Under the pieces are notes generated by a model. The model was not told the origin of the DNA and made no database searches. It worked only from the letters and a program-made list of their open reading frames with translations. DNA of 64,000 nt from Paramarasmius palmivorus. Taxonomy: Eukaryota > Basidiomycota > Agaricomycetes > Agaricales > Marasmiaceae. Position 1 is the first letter of the stretch, and each line of letters begins with the position of its first letter. Where the stretch lies: assembly GCA_037176845.1 (NCBI GenBank), contig JAYKXP010000111.1, positions 62,001 through 126,000 of the forward strand, in the 5' to 3' direction. Shown here piece by piece: positions 36,452-48,419 of this stretch. The position numbers were made by a program, and so were the translations under genes.

Positions 36452-36464
36452 ACCATTCTAATGG
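36452..36464 (-). repeat. Candidate right terminal repeat
   Basis: ACCATTCTAATGG, the complement of 17826-17838. It lies 77 bp outside the last array motif and about 14 bp from where similarity to block E begins. Confidence 0.4.
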
Positions 36465-36469
36465 ACCTA

Positions 36470-37215
36470 CACGTTCTGTTGAAATCGCCGGCTTCATCTT
36501 CGGCACCATCGCCAACACCTCAAACTTCGTCATCACTAGTAAAAACAACACTAGCACAACTCTCACTGCCGCGCCATATGACCAACTCGAGAGTCGAGAT
36601 GCTCACCCAATTCGGGTACATAGCCATCTGGAGCACCAGCTATGGGCTGGGCAAACAGCCTAGTCGAAGGACGTGATGACGCGTTTAAGATATGTGCTCA
36701 CACACGCCGGGCGTTACCTAGAACCTCTGCCAGAGGTGAGATATGGACGGAGTTATTGGAAGGTGTCGCTTGGCTCGGTGGAATAGATAACGCCGCTCTT
36801 GTTTGGACGTTTTACTACTTTACTGGGACTACGGTGGCGAAGCTTACCCAGTCTTTCTTGCTAGCGCTACTTCAACTTGCGTCGCATGGGTATGTACTCG
36901 TTATGCATGTTATAGAGAAGATGGTGCGGGAGATGAGTGATGAATAAGGAGCAAGAAGGGAATAGGAAAGTTGGGAGAGCGGTTAGTGTGGGTGTTTTGA
37001 AGAGTTTGGGGTGAGCGCTGGTGCTGGGTTGGGGTCGCGTTCGAGGACTGAGGATAGTTTGGGTGGTGTTGGCGTTGGATTGGGTAAGGAGATGGATAAA
37101 AAGGACCTGGGGAGGAGGAAGAGGTGCTTTTGGGACGGAATGAAGCTGTTGAGGTGCTTGGAAGTGTGAAGATTGCTTGAAGGAAAGATACGGACAAAAA
37201 GGACATATGATTAGC
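36470..37215 (+). pseudogene. Block E copy 2, truncated at the transposon edge
   Basis: The sequence from about 36,478 onward (GAAATCGCCGGCTTC) matches the reverse complement of 5.95-5.20 kb: the Ser/Pro linker, the LTQF-YIA segment, EIWTELLEGVAWLGG, and the tail at 36.9-37.2 kb. The upstream hydrophobic exons present at 6.0-6.45 kb are missing and replaced by the KDZ array. It is therefore a 5'-truncated gene copy on the plus strand. Function is unknown; the preserved segment contains a likely membrane-spanning stretch. Confidence 0.5.
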
Positions 37216-38109
37216 ACTGCTACGATTTCATGGACCGAGTTCAGGTTTGATGTTTTCCGCCAGCGACAATTCGTACAAGTAGCCTAGGTGACCACGGTCA
37301 GTCACAAGACGCCGACTTTAGTTAGAGGAAAAGATAAACGTGTATTTCTACACATCGTCGACCTTCAAGGATGCGGGTGTAATTGTAATATGCACAGACT
37401 ACCATCGTGAGTAGGATTATAGTAATTCGCCGCGAGATGTTAGCGTATACGGTACAGAGTAAATAGGCTGCTAAGTAGGACCGTAAGATATGTGTCGTAC
37501 TAGATTGTCACATCTGTATCAATACATGGTTCTTATCGTTATACTCCTCGTCCGATCAATCCACTCCAACGAACACCGTTTCAAGCTACCCCGACTCCGC
37601 AGTTTCATTCCCTGACTTCCTAGCACCTCATTCCCAGCAGTGATACCTGGATCAAGATCCATTTTCGGTGTTCGGCATTGTATGATGGATAACGTTCGGC
37701 TGAGAACGATATATCGAGGTGAGGCAGCCCACGTTCAACGTTCATCACTTGAACGCGGGCGTAATTCTGCCATGTGTGCAATCCGCTCCTGCGTCTCGGG
37801 CGAAAGAATTTGGGGGTCAAGATCTCGGGAGCACCTCATGCAGACGCAGGAGTTTCAGATCTGGTACGAGTGTCCCAGTCGTGTCGGTGGTAAACTGATG
37901 GGAAAACTCCCTAACAGAACCTTCAACTTCCCCTCTAACCACCACCACCGACGATTGTAAGCTCTTACACTTGCTCAAAATCCCGCATAGACCGTCCAAT
38001 GAAAGATACGAATACCGAACGTCCAACTTGAGTTCCATCAGTCTAGGGGGCCTATAGAGGCGGCTACTAGACTGGGAAGAGTGATTGAAGCAATGAACGA
38101 GTCCGACTC

Positions 38110-39010
38110 CTACAAGGAGAGGTGCGATAACGATATTTTGCGTAGATTTGGTATCCGTATCTGCTTCACTCCTAGGGTTGGTATAAGAAAACCGACCCAG
38201 GAGAGTTCAGCGAGGCAGATGGACAAAATGTGGAGGAGACTGTCAACCAAGGTATCGGCGATGGTGAGTGTGGTGATGTTTGCTGGGTGTATGCCTAGGA
38301 AAGGGGAGTCGTTGGGAATCGTTAATGGAGGAGAAGCGCGTTGTAAGTCTGGTGCCATAACCAGGAATTCCCTGCGTCGACTTCGTTATCCAGGTCCATA
38401 CAGACATACGAAAAGGATATAGGGAAGGACAATCCTTGTCTCCAAGATCGAGGAATTGATGCAAGGGCTTCGCCCTCAAAATCGGTGGTGAGAGTTTTAC
38501 GACGTGAAAACTCTGACATCAACGTTTTGAGTAAGGGGTCTCTGTGCTGACCGAGATGCTGCTCAAGCGTCCCTGTCCCAGAGTTAAAGGTATGGGCTTG
38601 GTGGATATCAAGATCTAGTGGCCGAGAACCTGAACTCTGGAGATAGAGTTCGAGAATCCTCTTTCTGCCCTTGCTAATGCGACATCGGTCCACTATCACA
38701 CTCGACCAGAGCTTTGGTAGTCCGTGAATGATGCCTCTCCGATAGGCAAAGACGTGCGAGAGAACAAAAGATGATAGTGGAGAAGACATCGAGAGCGGAA
38801 TGTTCGGACTGGCATGCTAGAGTGAAAACGCTCCAGAGCTCGGAAGGAATGCGTTAAACAACCAAATTCCGGCTCCTTCGTTCCTGTATGTGCCGCCGTC
38901 TGATCATAGCCGCTTGGACGCGAGTTTGTTGGTGAGGTTGTGTTGACGTTCCAATTCCTAGGGGCCAGGTACAACACTCCAGCTCGCACTTTTCATCGAG
39001 AATGAGTGCA
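38110..39010 (-). pseudogene. F-box / leucine-rich-type gene, B1 copy, broken
   Basis: On the minus strand the copy retains RIPSELWSVFTLACQSEH (the F-box start, with one codon deleted relative to B2), FAYRRGIIHGLPKLWSSVIV and an open body of about 155 codons (38789-38322). The body has LELYLQSSGSRPLDLDI, then SFPISFSYVCMDLDNE and NSWLWHQT. Downstream 38358-38110 gives ITTLTIADTLVDSLLHIL. F-box proteins bind Skp1 and recruit substrates to SCF ubiquitin ligases. Frame breaks at the N-terminus and near the middle show that it is not functional as it stands. Confidence 0.6.
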
Positions 39011-39589
39011 AGTGTTTGGGAACTTTCGACCGTCGCTGGGCTCTGAGCGTGATCGAAAGATTTGGAAAAGGATGGCTGAGTGATTCAGAGGTGAATTGGG
39101 CGCTGGATGATGATTCAGTTGGCATGTCTACAACAAGTCTACAACTTCTGAAATTATGGATGTCGTATTAGTGAAACGTATAGGATAAAAGTCTACCCTG
39201 CACATACCTATACTGTGGATGGTCGACATTGGGTTTGAAGGGTGTAACTGCTCCCTTTCATACCAAAGATCCTTTTTTCATTGTCTTGTATTCCTTGTCA
39301 CCGGAAAACACATGATCTGAAAACCTCGGGTTCTCAAGAAAGAAATCTGAGAATAAGATGATGAACGCTGGTGAGGAAAAGGAGCATGGTGGTAGTTGAG
39401 GTGAAAGGGAAGCCTGACGAGCGCTAATAATAAACTTTCCTTCAACGGTAACCACATCCTTCAATGTCCTATTTAACAAAGCCCAATCGATACGACATCA
39501 AGGATTCTGATATTAAACTGTTAGTTTCGGACGTCAATACTCTCAACCTGCTATAGATGCTCACTGACATACCTCGTAGCTTGGAAAGA

Positions 39590-40256
39590 ACGTTCAACAC
39601 ACAGGAGACGGTGAACCAGCTTGTTCTTCTGCCGGGCTTGTTCCTGGACTCCAAATTTAGCATATTGAAGATTTTCACGTCGCTCCTTGGCCAGAAGAAA
39701 GGAAGGGAGAGTGACATCTATTCCACTAATCGTTGAACGCTGACGCTGGTTCTCGACAGACGTACAAGAAAGACCTAAAATACCCCGAGTCGGAAATGCT
39801 CTTGTATCACAAGCTACTGCCATCATGCTGAGGATCCACTTTTGCTCAAGCTATCCCGCTTGTACCGTACCTTGAGTACCAAATCTAGCGGTGTGGTTCT
39901 CTGAGAGGCATCTGTCGCGGAGAGCATAGTTCAGTGCAACATGTATGTCTTGGACAAAGATAGCCAACTTCTCCCGGTCAACACGAAGGAAAGTGTTATC
40001 AAGGAAAGTTCCGAGTCGGTGCCGCAAATCTTGTGAGGATGTTGAAAGGAGAGATGAAGGAAGGCTCACAGGGGAATGTGAGATTTTTGTCTATGGTAAG
40101 ATTTCCTCTGATTTTGCAAGTTTCGAGGCTATAGCTGATGCACCAGCTCGTACATCTGGCTTTAGCCTCTTCCTCGCCAAATACAAGAACCCAGATACGA
40201 ACGAACCGATGATCCAACCACGTCAATCTCTGCGCCGTCTCATCTGTATCTTTTAG
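39590..40256 (+). pseudogene. Gelsolin/severin-family relic, B1 copy
   Basis: On the plus strand EPACSSAGLVPGLQI is followed by a stop where Trp is expected, then HIEDFHVAPWPEER and a stop. Further on are TYKKD, LYRTLSTKSSGVVL and VLDKDSQLLPVNTKESV. The B2 copy shows the same order in better condition. The segment between TYKKD and LYR is largely deleted, so this copy is dead. Confidence 0.6.
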
Positions 40257-41508
40257 CAGCTTGCAGTCGCAGCGACCTACACCAGAACCTCGGTCCCATG
40301 TTCAACATTCAAACACTTCAAAAGACGCGATGCCTTGGTTCTCAAGGCTCCGTGTTGGACGGTGTAACCTATGGTTCACTCCACAGCTCTTTTCCTCTTT
40401 CTACACCAAAAATATTGATACGCAGGTCGATGGGGATGCTGTGGTCCAAAGACAATATCTCTTGGAAGCGCACATCACCGTAGGGGACTTTGAAGAGCGG
40501 CGTGAATTCGTACTCGTAAGGTGCCTCGACCCTGGGCTCATTCTCAGCCCTCGATACATCAAAGCAACATCTTCCGGTCAAGAGACGACGGGAAAACGCA
40601 TCCTCAATGCCTGGAGCTTCGCCTCTTGAATCCGCACCGGCGCTGGCTATATGAAACGTTGCATTTCTGCGGTGCGTGTACCTGCCATATAGTTCTCATA
40701 CATTGCTGACTGTCATTCTTTACGACAGACAGACCACATTGTCTACAACGACAGTCCCATCACACTGGAGCTAAGTTTTGGGTTTTATCGTACTGGTAGC
40801 TCAAAGAGTATATTGCGGAAATGTACAGTACAAATCCTCAATAAGAGAAACTGGCATGTGTGGTCTCATTGGGTATATCGCAGCTGAGGGTATCCGAGAG
40901 TGTATCTTCCCCTTGACTTCGCCCAGACGTGCCAGCATAGTACCTTGGTACGAGATGCTTTCGTTTAGCGGAAGGTAATCGCTGTATGGTTGAGCCAGGT
41001 ACTATCGTCCGCAGTAAGTACGACGGATATGTCCTAGGATATCACACCAAGGTTACTATCAGATATATCGATCGAGGATGAACTCACACTGGGATACTTA
41101 CCTTAACCAGGCCTACGGAGACACTCCCCATCTCGGAAAGGAAGAATAACTGGCGTCGGTTGGGACTTGGGGGCTCTGCAAGTTGAACGTTGAACGGTCT
41201 AAACCTGCAAAAATGTTAGCTCGAGTAAAGAGAGGGGGAGTAGTCAAAAAGAAACAGGAGACATGTAACCAAGCATGGCCAATTGCAGCTTGAAGAGCGT
41301 GTCAAAGTAACGATAGCGAGACAATACGCAAAGGGAAACCGGAATCGAGTAGAAGGTTTACATGCCTAAGTATCTTCCGCACAACAATAGCCTAGGCTCC
41401 ATCGTCAACGTCTCCGTCTAATGGCTCATGTCCAACGCCAATCTATGTGATGAAGACAGTTTTCGAGGGGCTACATGAGGTCTGCAAGTAGCATTTGATC
41501 AGTGATCA

Positions 41509-42282
41509 GTGATCATTCTTCGAACCAGAGGGGGCGGAGAAATGGTGGAAAGAACGGGAGATATTGGGATAATGAGGGCAGTAGCTGAGAAAAAGAAACA
41601 CATACTACAAAGCGGCCCAGCGATTATCGGCACTCCTGCCCTGTACCTTCAACCTTGCGTACGTCGGCACGAGGTTTCTACCAGACGAAGAGCCAGTGTT
41701 GATAGTTTTTATGCGTTTGTTTTTGCTGCGGTGTACCTGTGCGACGAGGGTTATGCTATATGTGGATTTTGGGAAGAGATAAGGGTACACACGATGGATT
41801 ATGTTGATAACGATAGCTGGTATGAGGCCGTATACGACGGAGACTCCTGCTGTAGAGTTGAGCCTAGTGTGCTCATATCAGCAAAGGGCAATGTCATACG
41901 CAGTCTGCGGTATATGGGATATTCAACCTTGAGGTTGCAGTCTCCTAGTGGGCGCACAACCGGGTATTTGAAGCCATCTCTGAGTTTATGCGCTTCCATC
42001 AATGATCAGTCTCGCAAGGAGAACCGGCCTGGCGACATACCAAAACCATTACCCAGCCCTTTCAACGAGGTATCTGTCCAACTAATCTACCGCTGCTCTT
42101 CTCGGATCTCTTATTCGCAGTTCTACCCTTCAACCCTAAGGTTTTCTCAGCCTTTTCTCCCCAACCTTCATCCAGGTCTCGAGTGCCTTGAGGTACTCGC
42201 GATACCTGAGCCGCCAGGTTCAGCTAGCGTGTTTGATGAATACGTGTCGTTGGAGGGGATCTTCATGGCGCGGAGCGAATAA
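41509..42282 (+). other. Long open frame of doubtful status
   Basis: 257 codons are open on the plus strand, starting MIILRTRGGGEMVERTGD, the longest frame outside the KDZ element. It begins at the very edge of repeat B1. The composition is uneven, there is no recognised domain, and a competing minus-strand frame with coding-like composition (YREYLKALETWMKVGEKR at about 42.2-42.1 kb) overlaps its 3' end. It is as likely to be antisense to a decayed gene as to be a gene. Confidence 0.2.
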
Positions 42283-45200
42283 GGAGGAAGGTACTTGATG
42301 GAGTGAGGAGGCCAGCGCGTAGAGGGCTTTGGCATAGGCATAGGCGGAGCAGTTTGTAGGTGTAAGATTTCTTCCATATCCTGAAAGTAGCTCGAGATGT
42401 CGCATGGATTCCGGAGAACAGCGGTGTATTGGCAAATTCCAACTTCAAGCGTAGCCTTGGTCCCTTGGAGTATAACCTCAACTGGCGTAGGCTGAGGATC
42501 CGCTGGCGAGAGGCCGGAATGATATCTATGGTTGGGGACGTGTGGTAATGCTTTGAAAGATAGATTGAGTGTTTCAGATACCCAGAAATCAAAGGAAAAG
42601 GTACCTGTGGTGCTGTTTGAAAAGGTCTACGCATGGTAGAGCTTTCGACGTGACATGGTGGTGGCAAATTGGAAAGTAGCGTATGTGTCTGCCGCCGGCA
42701 CTTGACGACCTTGCTCAAAACGTCCTCGTTCAACGATATGTTCATCCACTGTTTTTGAGCCTGTAATGGTACGCTCAGTCACGTTCTTTCCATTGCCTTT
42801 GTTTCTAATTCGCTTTTAGAAAGCCCACTCAAATTACATGCAAGTTCTGCCTCAACTATCCAGATCCCTTGGTAGGTGGATACGCTACTCTAGGCCTTTC
42901 ACCATTGCTTATGCCTCAGGTCCTCCCTAGGCCTCCCAACACTCCAGCACGCCTACAAGACGATACTCATACCTTCCAAAACGTCCTCTGTCAACCTATA
43001 GCTATTCTCTCCGACTTTCAAACACAACCAGCTCCCCGTGTCCAGCGACTTGAGGACATCCAATGCGAACATTGCAAGCGTATCCCTCGCTCAGGTTTCC
43101 GCCAAATGACCTCGACTCGACTCCCTTCACCTCGAGTTTTCCTTTCACACAGCGCCAACGTCTTCCATTCCAACTCTTCGCTGCATCTGGCAGTCGTGCA
43201 CAGATTGTCTTTCCGCTCCCTTTCTCCCAACCAAACTCTCCTCGCGTGCTCCACCAAGTCATGAACGAGTGCCTGCTGTCCGGCATGCTGGGGGGCTTCC
43301 TTACCTTCAGAGCGGCGTAGTAGAGCTCAGAGTATTGGGTTTTGGTGTTGCGCTGTAGAGGTGTAACACCCAGGTAAGCTGTCTTCTTTTCCGGCCCTTT
43401 TAACATGTTTTTCCTGACATTCACTATCTACAGTCTCCGGAAAGAGTAACTTGAATCTCTCATTCATCTCAACGAGCCCAGAAAGCCCTCATTCCCGAAT
43501 CCTCATGCATCCCAGACACCAACCACGACCCCCAATGCCCTGCCCCCGTACCTTAACTCTTCCATGCCATTTCTCAATTACAAAGTTCGAATTTGGCTCT
43601 AGAGCGACGGGTAATCACCCAGGCTCTTGTCGAGCTTGTAACACCAGTGCGTGGGCGATGTTTTGTAGGATGCACTTGCCATCGGGGCGCAGCGACTGCT
43701 AGCGGTTACATGGCACCAAGCGTTGGGCTATGCCAAAGATAAGGAGTTTTGAAGTTGCCGGTGTTCATTTAGACGGGAGGCGTGGATGTATCTTCTATCC
43801 AGGGGCGCAACATTCACCGGCTCAAGTTCTTTTTTTTTTCGCGGTCAGCGACTCGTAGTAACGAGTGCCACTACCAACTTTGCGAACGTACCTTTGGTCC
43901 TCTTTGTGCTATCGAGGTCAAGCGCATAGTTCGGTGTATCCTGTGACATTGCCCATTCCCTCAACTCCATCAGCCATATCTCGTGTAACATGCAATCACC
44001 CAGGATGCACGAACTCTGTGAAACGCACGGTTTCTCAGTTCAAGGACGGAAGAGCGAAATGGATACCATGTAACATCAATGTTCACTTCCATCTTCACCA
44101 TCCTTTCATCGTCAGCAACAACTCGGAGCATGCTACAGTCAACGCTGCAAACGGCCTAGTACTCCCCTTCACTCTTTAAACCGAGATGCATCAGACGACC
44201 TTGTCTGCCTTGTATATCTCGAGCTCAGGCCGGAGACCAACATCTGGGTATCCGCGTAAGGGGAGGCATACACCGTGTAGGAATCGCTGTTACCGAGACT
44301 GGGAAAGTGAAAGCACGTTCGGTGGGTGTTATTTTCGTGTTTTTAGGCTTTAGCTGAGACATCCTTTCGTTCAAAGTACCTTTCATGGGCATTTGCATAT
44401 CTGGAGCTCGTTTGGAACCAGATATCAGTCGTGAGGATGGCGATCGGTGCTATTCAACGTTCCTGGCATTGGTAGGTCCTGTGTCGCTCGCTCGAGGATT
44501 TTGTTAGCTGACACACACTCTCTCTTGAAGCTGCTCGTCCAGATAGAGGTCGATGTAAGGTTACGGTGTCGCTAAAGCCTTCGAGTCATCGTCAGCTGGA
44601 GCCAGTAGGGGAAATATCGCAACACCAGAAATTGTCGGATGCAGGCTACAAATCGTGGCGCTCAAGAGCCGTATCCTTATCGTTAAGGAGGACGAGGCGA
44701 AGCAGAGATGGTGAGGAAGAAAACGGAATGCTCGGTGATAGAGGCGCTCCTACCAGCTCGCATCAAGACACGCCATTAGTGGCCTTCAAACCTTCCTGTC
44801 GTCGGTATTGGCTCTTCGTCTCTCGGAGAAGATAGAACATCAGGCCGAGTTGAGAAATCACCCACCTTGGATCTCTCAGGCGAAGAGGATCAATTGCAAG
44901 GATCGACAGTCGGATTAGGGTGCGTGTCTTTTGTCAGCTCCCTGTCTTCCGCAAACTCAGGCGATTCTATACAGGTGCCAAAAAGTGGGATATTGACAGT
45001 ACAGACATTTTAGCTCGCTCCTGCCTGTGGAGACGCAAGACGGCCAATATAGGCCTTTCTGCGATGTTTTACTCCATTTCGCTGGACGCCTTCCAGTACC
45101 CCATCCATTCTTCAGAGCAACACATGGATATTGATCCCTAAAGTCAGACATCCATGTCAGGCATGCACCCTCACTTGTGGTGTCTACAACGACATCTTCC

Positions 45201-46110
45201 GGTCCAAGACTCAAGGCCGTGGGTCAAGCGTATACAGGAACATCATTACCACTGTACTGTGCACCTTTCACCGCTATCTCTCGTGCTCTCACCTCTAGAT
45301 GTTCTCATTCAACATATGACCTAGTATTGGGGATTATCAGGGACCGCTCAAGTTGGTTGCGTGTGCAAGCCGACTTCCTCGGAGTATCATCAAGTCGTTA
45401 GTTGTCGTACCAGAAATTGTTCAAGTGTTGAGCTGGTGGTTCCTTCGCTGGTCACTAGCCGTCTGCCGAGGTTGGTGACCCTTCATACTATCTCGTTCTT
45501 TGGCTGACATGCTGCTTATCCAGGTATCATCTGCGTACGGTGCAGAGGATACCAGGCCCGTCTCCATAGGTTTAGCCACTCGTTATAGAAGGGCATCGTG
45601 CGGACACCTAGATTCGGTCTGCCTGACTCAAAGGGTCGGAATATGGATTCGGAATACGAGCACACCATGGCCAATCTACTGGGTTTCTCGTTGAGGATAC
45701 CGAGATGTAGTGGGATATGGTGATGAGAAGGAAAGAATGAAAGAGGTGTACCGTTGCTGGCGAACGATCATCAAAGCGCGTGCCTAGGAGACGCATGGAC
45801 ACTATCGAAAGCGCATCAAGCGAACACAAGGACGAGCGAAGCGGAAAGAAACGCTCCAGAAATGCACACCCGTCGTGATATGATTGCGGACGTCGAAGTA
45901 GAACACTTGTTGCACAGTAAAGCCAATATGTATAGTCAATGATATCTGCTACAGCGAGTTTGATAGATAGAGCGCGTAATCGGACGTCTTCGTATACTGT
46001 AGTACCCCATAAATACTAACCAATATACATATCTGATACAGCAAATTCAGTACATAGAGCGCGTAGTCAAACTCGGAACACCTCCGTGTATTGTGGTATC
46101 CTATAAGTAA
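42283..46110. other. Degenerate coding region, no gene resolved
   Basis: Fragments with coding-like composition are 42840-43260 on the plus strand, which contains two CxxC pairs (CKFC and CEHC) about 75 codons apart, and 43590-43700 and 43960-44150 on the plus strand, both with a CNHPG or GNHPG word. The last two look like repeats of one another. I could not assemble an intact gene or identify a family. The TAC/CAAT-rich stretch from 45.9 to 46.1 kb contains two near-copies of a 65-bp segment (AGAGCGCGTA). Confidence 0.3.
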
Positions 46111-48222
46111 TCAAAGCCTGGAGAAGAAGAAAAGAAAGAGTAGAATGTTCATGGATATGCAAATTATGCAAGGAATGGCATAGAACATGGGTATCTTCAA
46201 ACCTTCGGTGCGCAGAGGTTGAGGAACCATTGCTGTTGCTGTAAAGTGAGATGGCGGAACTAACAGAGAATGTTGAACGGAATACTGACCTTCAACCGCT
46301 GGAGGTGTATCAAGTTCTTCTGGCACGCTTTGGTTGTCGGAAGTAGACGAGTTTTCTGTGGATCATAAATTAACAATGCACCAACGAATGCAAGGAGATT
46401 GTGAGACTAACCATGAACTTCTTCAAACCAACTTGCCGTTGCCTCGTTATCGATGAGGATATCCAACTCTGGATGTCCCAAACTTCGAGCAAAATCGGCA
46501 GTGGCAGGGTTGAAGCCACGAGCGACTTGCCAGTTGCAGATGGCAGGGTAGACATGGCTTGGCCATGTAATCACTTTTGGCAGAAAAAAGTCTACACTCG
46601 TATCCAGCTCCGGAACTCCCCATCGCCTACATTCCTCCTCTGTCATCTCAGATCGCCCATTCTCGTCAAGAGACCAGAAGTGGGTTCTGTTTTCCCCCCA
46701 TGACTCGATTCCGGACCACGTCATGGGAAGAGGGTAGATGAAGAGGTAGATGGGCGGAGGTGTTTTAAATGTTAAGAATCTGTGTCGATTCTGGTAGCTT
46801 GATGATGTTGATCTGAGAAAGAGTTGAAAGTATGGGTTGAATGAGTCAACTATGACTATGCAAAGGAAGAATGATGAGTTTAATTGTCAACATGGTGATG
46901 GGGGGGACATACAGCATTGTTCCTCTGTTCCCAACATCCTGCAGCCATCAATGATCCTTGGGCTTTGCGACAGCCAACTGTCCCAAAGCTTTTTCCAGTC
47001 AAAGCGAAAACGAGCATCGACATCTGGACCGTCTAGCTTAAAACTTTAGAAATCAGCACCCAAAACTGAACCATTATGCCCACGCTCACTCACTGAATCA
47101 GCCCATCATCCAATACCGTTTTATCCACCAAGCCCTTCCTCTCCTCCATTTTCCACAACACCCCACCATCCCGCCACCTCGCAACAGCCCCCAGTGAAGG
47201 GGAGTATACAGTATCAATGCGAAGCCCATCGAGGGTTTCCGGGGTGTTTTCCGGTGGGATGTTGAGCGGCACTTCACGAAAAAGGCTTTTGAGCGATGAA
47301 ATTGAGTAATGACGCAGTGCACAATCCACAATGAGACGGTCTATCGTCGTTGAAGGGAATTGAAGGAGGAATTGAAGGAAAATGTCGTCTTGTAGCATCT
47401 CTGCTGAGGATGGAATAGTAATTTCACGGAGTCTTCCAGCACCTGGAACGCGAAAAGCAGGCCCCTCGGGTCCCTCGGTCAGAGTCCCTCTCGTGTTCAA
47501 CCATAACGCCGACTCATCGCAATCCAATTCCAGCTAAAAGGACAGCGTGTTAGCTTTGCGGGCACAGGAAACACCAAGTTTGGGACGCACCCGCAACCAA
47601 TAAACAAAGATATCCCCCCAGAACGATTTTTTGTAGAAATGCCCAAGAGGAACGAGCTCTATCGCGCCAACTTGATCAGTATACGGCATTGCTGAAGAGG
47701 GAGGAAGACTCACCGTCGTGGAAGATCAAAAATGGGACATTAGATCGGTTCAAGCCGTAGAGTTGCCATGCGTCGGGGGACCTAGCTGGTTGTCAGTGAA
47801 GTTGGTGGGTGGGGAAGGCGGTAACGAACCTGTTTTGTGAAAAGTGACGGAAATCTGCCTCCCAGAACTCTTGTGCCTTTGGGCCTTTGTATTCGATGGC
47901 GGTGCACTTGATTTTCCGCTCAGGTAATTCAACGCTGTAGATCGTTCTCTGGGTCCTACATGATGGACAACTACAGCCTGGGATATCACGATGGATCTCT
48001 TCCAAAAGATACATCTCCCCTGTCGTCACCCGTTTAAACTATGATTTTTGTAGTCAGCTCAGGAATATACATCACAGTAAGGGCACATACCTCGTCGTAT
48101 TCCGTAGGCTCCGCCAGTGAACTGAAATAGACGTCTCTCGCTGTGACATTGAACTGGTCGCGTGATACGTTGTTGATAGCTGGACCGGCAACGATGACTT
48201 GCGAGACGTTATTGAAGGCCAT
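46111..48222 (-). CDS. Agaricomycete hypothetical protein, kinase-like N-terminal part and C-terminal membrane anchor
   Basis: The start MAFNNVSQVIVAGPAINN at 48222 is typical of an expanded mushroom family. Splicing gives YDE joined to FKRVTTGEMYLLEEIHRD, a CSCPSC cysteine cluster, then EYKGPKAQEFWEADFRHFSQ and WQLYGLNRSNVPFLIFHDE. This follows the layout of the family's degenerate kinase-lobe-like region (GxIxLL...YxG..A...W..D...H...QLYG). A long exon (47.53-47.1 kb) and one starting near 46.72 kb give HFWSLDENGRSEMTEEECRR and WQVARGFNPATADFARSLG, a pattern recurrent in the family's C-terminal half. The last exon ends in a hydrophobic segment (FYAIPCIICISMNILL), a likely membrane anchor. 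The function of the family is unknown to me. No disruption is seen. Confidence 0.65.
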
Positions 48223-48306
48223 TATTGGCAAGGGAGGACTAGGGCTGAGGGCTTTGGTGGTGGTAGTTGAACAGCAGAAGCCGTGGAGTGCACGAGGCAT
48301 CCGACA

Positions 48307-48316
48307 GGTTTATATC
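48307..48316 (-). promoter_or_regulatory. TATA-like element
   Basis: GATATAAACC on the minus strand, about 90 bp before the MAFNN start. An upstream in-frame ATG at 48300 is only a few bases from it, which is why 48222 was chosen as the start. Confidence 0.35.
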
Positions 48317-48419
48317 TGTTGGGCGCACGATGTGATGGGACAGATGGAATGGTCGGTGATCTCCAGAGGCCGGCGATAGTGTGGATGCTGTAGTAGGTGC
48401 TAGACCACTGGAGGGAGTT

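Larger units (their letters stand above)
17826..36464 (-). mobile_element. Candidate giant KDZ DNA transposon with cargo genes
   Basis: The 18.6-kb unit contains a full-length KDZ (Kyakuja-Dileera-Zisupton) transposase gene and seven other genes, most transcribed from the minus strand. It is flanked by two arrays of short motifs (YTCCAAWT) that point inwards in opposite orientation. The boundaries are set at the outermost matching 13-mer CCATTAGAATGGT (17826-17838) and its complement ACCATTCTAATGG (36452-36464). KDZ elements of basidiomycetes are known to carry accessory genes; the subterminal arrays and the gene set here are what I see. Weak points: an 8-bp target duplication was not found (ACAAAGTG on the left, ACCTACAC on the right), and the 13-mer is nearly palindromic, so the exact ends remain uncertain. 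Confidence 0.6.
37630..41530 (+). repeat. Repeat B1, direct duplicate of 59.77-64.0 kb
   Basis: Matches are colinear and in the same orientation: 37.64-37.78 with 59.77-59.91; 38.19-39.0 with 59.94-60.73; 39.2-39.3 with 60.93-61.02; 39.57-40.25 with 61.25-62.2; 40.26-40.7 with 62.67-63.12; 40.8-41.05 with 63.2-63.45; 41.1-41.53 with 63.5-63.96. B1 has an extra 280 bp at 37.79-38.08 and lacks about 400 bp around 62.2-62.65. It carries relics of an F-box gene (minus) and a gelsolin-family gene (plus). Confidence 0.85.

Noticed and set aside
17826..36464. LTR retrotransposon
   Set aside because: No long direct terminal repeats, reverse transcriptase, integrase or protease motifs.
41509..42282. 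257-codon open frame as a confident gene
   Set aside because: No domain, uneven composition, starts at a repeat edge and conflicts with a minus-strand frame that looks equally coding. Listed only as doubtful.
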